Assembly (NCBI GenBank): GCA_902774025.1
Contig: CACYGY010000008.1
Location: forward strand, 1 to 52,041
Direction of reading: 5' to 3'
DNA length: 52,041 bases
Source of the DNA: an uncultured Eubacteriales bacterium
Lineage (GTDB): Bacteria; Bacillota; Clostridia; Christensenellales; Aristaeellaceae
Shown: positions 50,510 through 52,041 of the stretch, one piece after another
Layout of the letters: the number at the start of each line of letters is the position of its first letter
Numbering within the stretch: the first letter of the stretch is position 1
Translations under genes and position numbers: made by a program
Notes under the pieces: model-generated
The model's database searches: none
Told to the model about the DNA's origin: nothing
Seen by the model: the letters and a program-made list of their open reading frames with translations, nothing else

Positions 50510-51179
50510 GAAAAGAATGCAGGATAAACGCATCTGCGTCGGAAAACCATGGAATCATGCCTTTGTCCTTCTGGCGGTGAAGGCGATCCGGGCCTCATCC
50601 GTAACACTGCGCAGAGGAGTCTTAAGCCTGTAAAGCGGCGGTCTGAAACGGAAATTTTCCATGAACCGCCCGGAGCTGCGGAAAGGGGCCGGAATCCCGG
50701 AACTGTGGATCCGCCTGTTTACGGGAGGAGACCGGGCGTTTTTCGGGAACGGAAAAACACGGGGCGGCGCCATGCTGAGAAGAAGAGTCAGACGTCTTTC
50801 AGCTCAGAGGGCGATGCTGTTGCAGCCGGGAATCCAAAGTCAGGCAGCCGGAGTTCAGAGGACGGAAATGGACAGTGACCGGGAAGGAATGATGTGCGGA
50901 GGCACATTGTCTTTCTGACGGGCTTTCAGGCTCCGCATGGCGGTTGTCCGGCCCCGGATCCTGATGCATGCAGAAAGGGGAAGGGAGCGGAACCGGTTCC
51001 TGAGGAAGACGTGAACGGTCGGACGGTATTCGGACCGGGCACGGAAAACCGGACATGAACCGTAACTGTGATGAGCCCGGGAAACTGTCTGGGAAAATGA
51101 AAGAATCCATGATGGGTGTCCGGCTGCGGTCACCTTCCCGGTCATCATATTCTGAAGCAGGTCATGAACGTCGGAATCA
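50510..51179. other. Gene-less stretch
   Basis: Open frames on both strands lack ribosome binding sites and motifs. I see no convincing gene or RNA. Confidence 0.45.
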
Positions 51180-51209
51180 TTGACTGCAGGGATCGTTTCA
51201 TAGTATAAT
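51180..51209 (+). promoter_or_regulatory. Promoter of the Rpn nuclease gene
   Basis: TTGACT at 51,180-51,185 and a perfect TATAAT at 51,204-51,209 with an 18-bp spacer. Confidence 0.8.
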
Positions 51210-51268
51210 GTGAACGGATGATTCTGCGAATTCTACAAGAGGGATTACTTCAGGAGGAGGACAATGAA

Positions 51269-52041
51269 ATGCCCGTGGGCAATCCGCAGTACAGAGACAG
51301 GCTTTTCCAGTTTATTTTCGGTTCCGAAGAAAATAAGGCGTGGACGCTGAGCCTGTACAATGCGATCCGGGGAACGGATTATGCAGACCCTGAGGCGATC
51401 AGGATCACGACAATAAGAGAAGTGATGTACCTGGGCATGCATAATGATGTTTCGTTCATGATTTCGGAAAACATCCGGCTGCTTCCGGGGGAGATGAATC
51501 TGTTTGAGCAGCAGTCCTCCTACAATCCGAATATGCCGTTGAGAATGATGCAGTATGCGTCAAATCTGTACGAAAAGTATATTGTTGAAAACAAGCTGAA
51601 CAAGTATGGAAGCGGGCTGATTTCCTTGCCGGTGCCGAAACTGGTTGTGTTTTACAATGGGAAGGCAGACCAGCCCAACGATACCATCCTTCAATTGAGC
51701 GATTCCTTTGATGTTGATTCAGATGTGAATGCAGACCCGGATATTGCAGTGAAAGTCCGCATGATCAACGTGAACTATAATGGGAACACGGAAGTCCTGA
51801 ATGCGTGTAGGCCATTAAAAGAGTATGCATGGATTGTCGATCAGATCAGGGCGGGAAAGGGCGAAATTGATTATGCAATCGATAAGGCTATTTCAGATAT
51901 GCCAGACGAGTTTATGATCAAGCCGTACCTGATGACACACAGAGCGGAGGTGAAAGGGATGCTGTTGACGGAATATAATGAAGCAGCGGCTATGGAATTG
52001 TTTAAGGAAGATGGAATAAGAGAAGGAATGCAAAAAGGAAT
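51269..52041 (+). CDS. Rpn-family PD-(D/E)XK nuclease, partial (runs off the window)
   Basis: The frame is open from 51,218 to the window end, giving at least 257 residues from the chosen start. NDVSFMI followed by LFEQQSSYNPNMPLR is the D...ExQ nuclease core of Rpn/YhgA-like recombination-promoting nucleases and putative transposases. LVVFYNG further on is also typical. ATG at 51,269 follows AGGAGGAGG at 51,252-51,260 with eight bases of spacing; ATG at 51,218 would lie almost at the transcription start and has no binding site. Relatives often occur in many copies per genome. The end is missing. Confidence 0.85.
   Translation, partial: MPVGNPQYRDRLFQFIFGSEENKAWTLSLYNAIRGTDYADPEAIRITTIREVMYLGMHNDVSFMISENIRLLPGEMNLFEQQSSYNPNMPLRMMQYASNLYEKYIVENKLNKYGSGLISLPVPKLVVFYNGKADQPNDTILQLSDSFDVDSDVNADPDIAVKVRMINVNYNGNTEVLNACRPLKEYAWIVDQIRAGKGEIDYAIDKAISDMPDEFMIKPYLMTHRAEVKGMLLTEYNEAAAMELFKEDGIREGMQKG

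Noticed and set aside
1..52041. CRISPR arrays, tRNA or rRNA genes
   Set aside because: I saw no regularly spaced direct repeats of 25-40 bases and no tRNA-like cloverleaf or rRNA segment while reading through; a tRNAscan/CRISPR search would settle it.

Overview
The window looks like a chromosomal segment of an anaerobic, Gram-positive, carbohydrate-degrading gut or rumen Clostridia-type bacterium (Christensenellales/Aristaeella-like is my best guess, from recall only). The evidence is strong AGGAGG-type ribosome binding sites, sigma-A promoters with 17-bp spacers, many signal peptides of the form MKKL...ALAE, oxygen-sensitive radical enzymes (a glycyl radical enzyme and an anaerobic sulfatase-maturating enzyme), and LplA/LplB/LplC-type sugar importers that carry no ATPase of their own. 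The organism assignment is inference.

Left part (1-13.7 kb). This is a mixed region: the tail of an IS1634-like transposase with AT-hook repeats, then secreted or membrane single genes (flavin split-barrel protein, rhomboid protease, Xaa-Pro peptidase/CocE-like hydrolase, a 980-residue repeat protein). Next come a candidate small RNA with its own promoter and terminator, a decayed large serine recombinase, a secreted protein of unknown function, a Nudix hydrolase and a 52-residue acidic protein. Several long stretches here hold no convincing gene.

Sulfated-glycan locus (13.9-23.9 kb). One minus-strand operon encodes sulfatase B, two permeases, sulfatase A and a solute-binding protein. It starts at a promoter next to a 12-bp palindrome, AATAACGTTATT, which is repeated 109 bp further upstream. 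The next genes on the same strand are lacI and the sulfatase-maturating enzyme. Both sulfatases lack signal peptides, so the picture is import of sulfated oligosaccharides, desulfation in the cytoplasm and LacI control. A divergent P-loop kinase/Nudix pair lies beside it.

Glycyl radical locus (24.0-33.1 kb). A second ABC importer (two permeases and a binding protein) has paired TTGCAC direct repeats in front of it, as expected for the AraC regulator encoded immediately upstream. Divergent from araC is a three-gene operon: a glycyl radical enzyme with an unusual GCGE active-site motif, its radical-SAM activase, and a cytoplasmic six-hairpin glycosidase. This is the most likely undescribed catabolic system in the window.

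Middle (33.1-41 kb). It contains an SsuA/TauA-like binding protein with a permease but no ATPase, a secreted 5'-nucleotidase, a secreted leucine-rich-repeat protein with an orphan PstS-like protein, and a LURP-one/Tubby-like protein with a poly-serine tail.

Right part (41-50.5 kb). One minus-strand operon of five cytoplasmic carbohydrate enzymes is mostly joined by 4-nt overlaps: CE15-like esterase, GH36-like alpha-galactosidase, an unassigned TIM-barrel-like protein, GH78 alpha-L-rhamnosidase and GH38-like alpha-mannosidase. Its promoter sits inside an inverted repeat. The window ends inside an Rpn-family nuclease gene (51,269 onward), which has its own promoter.
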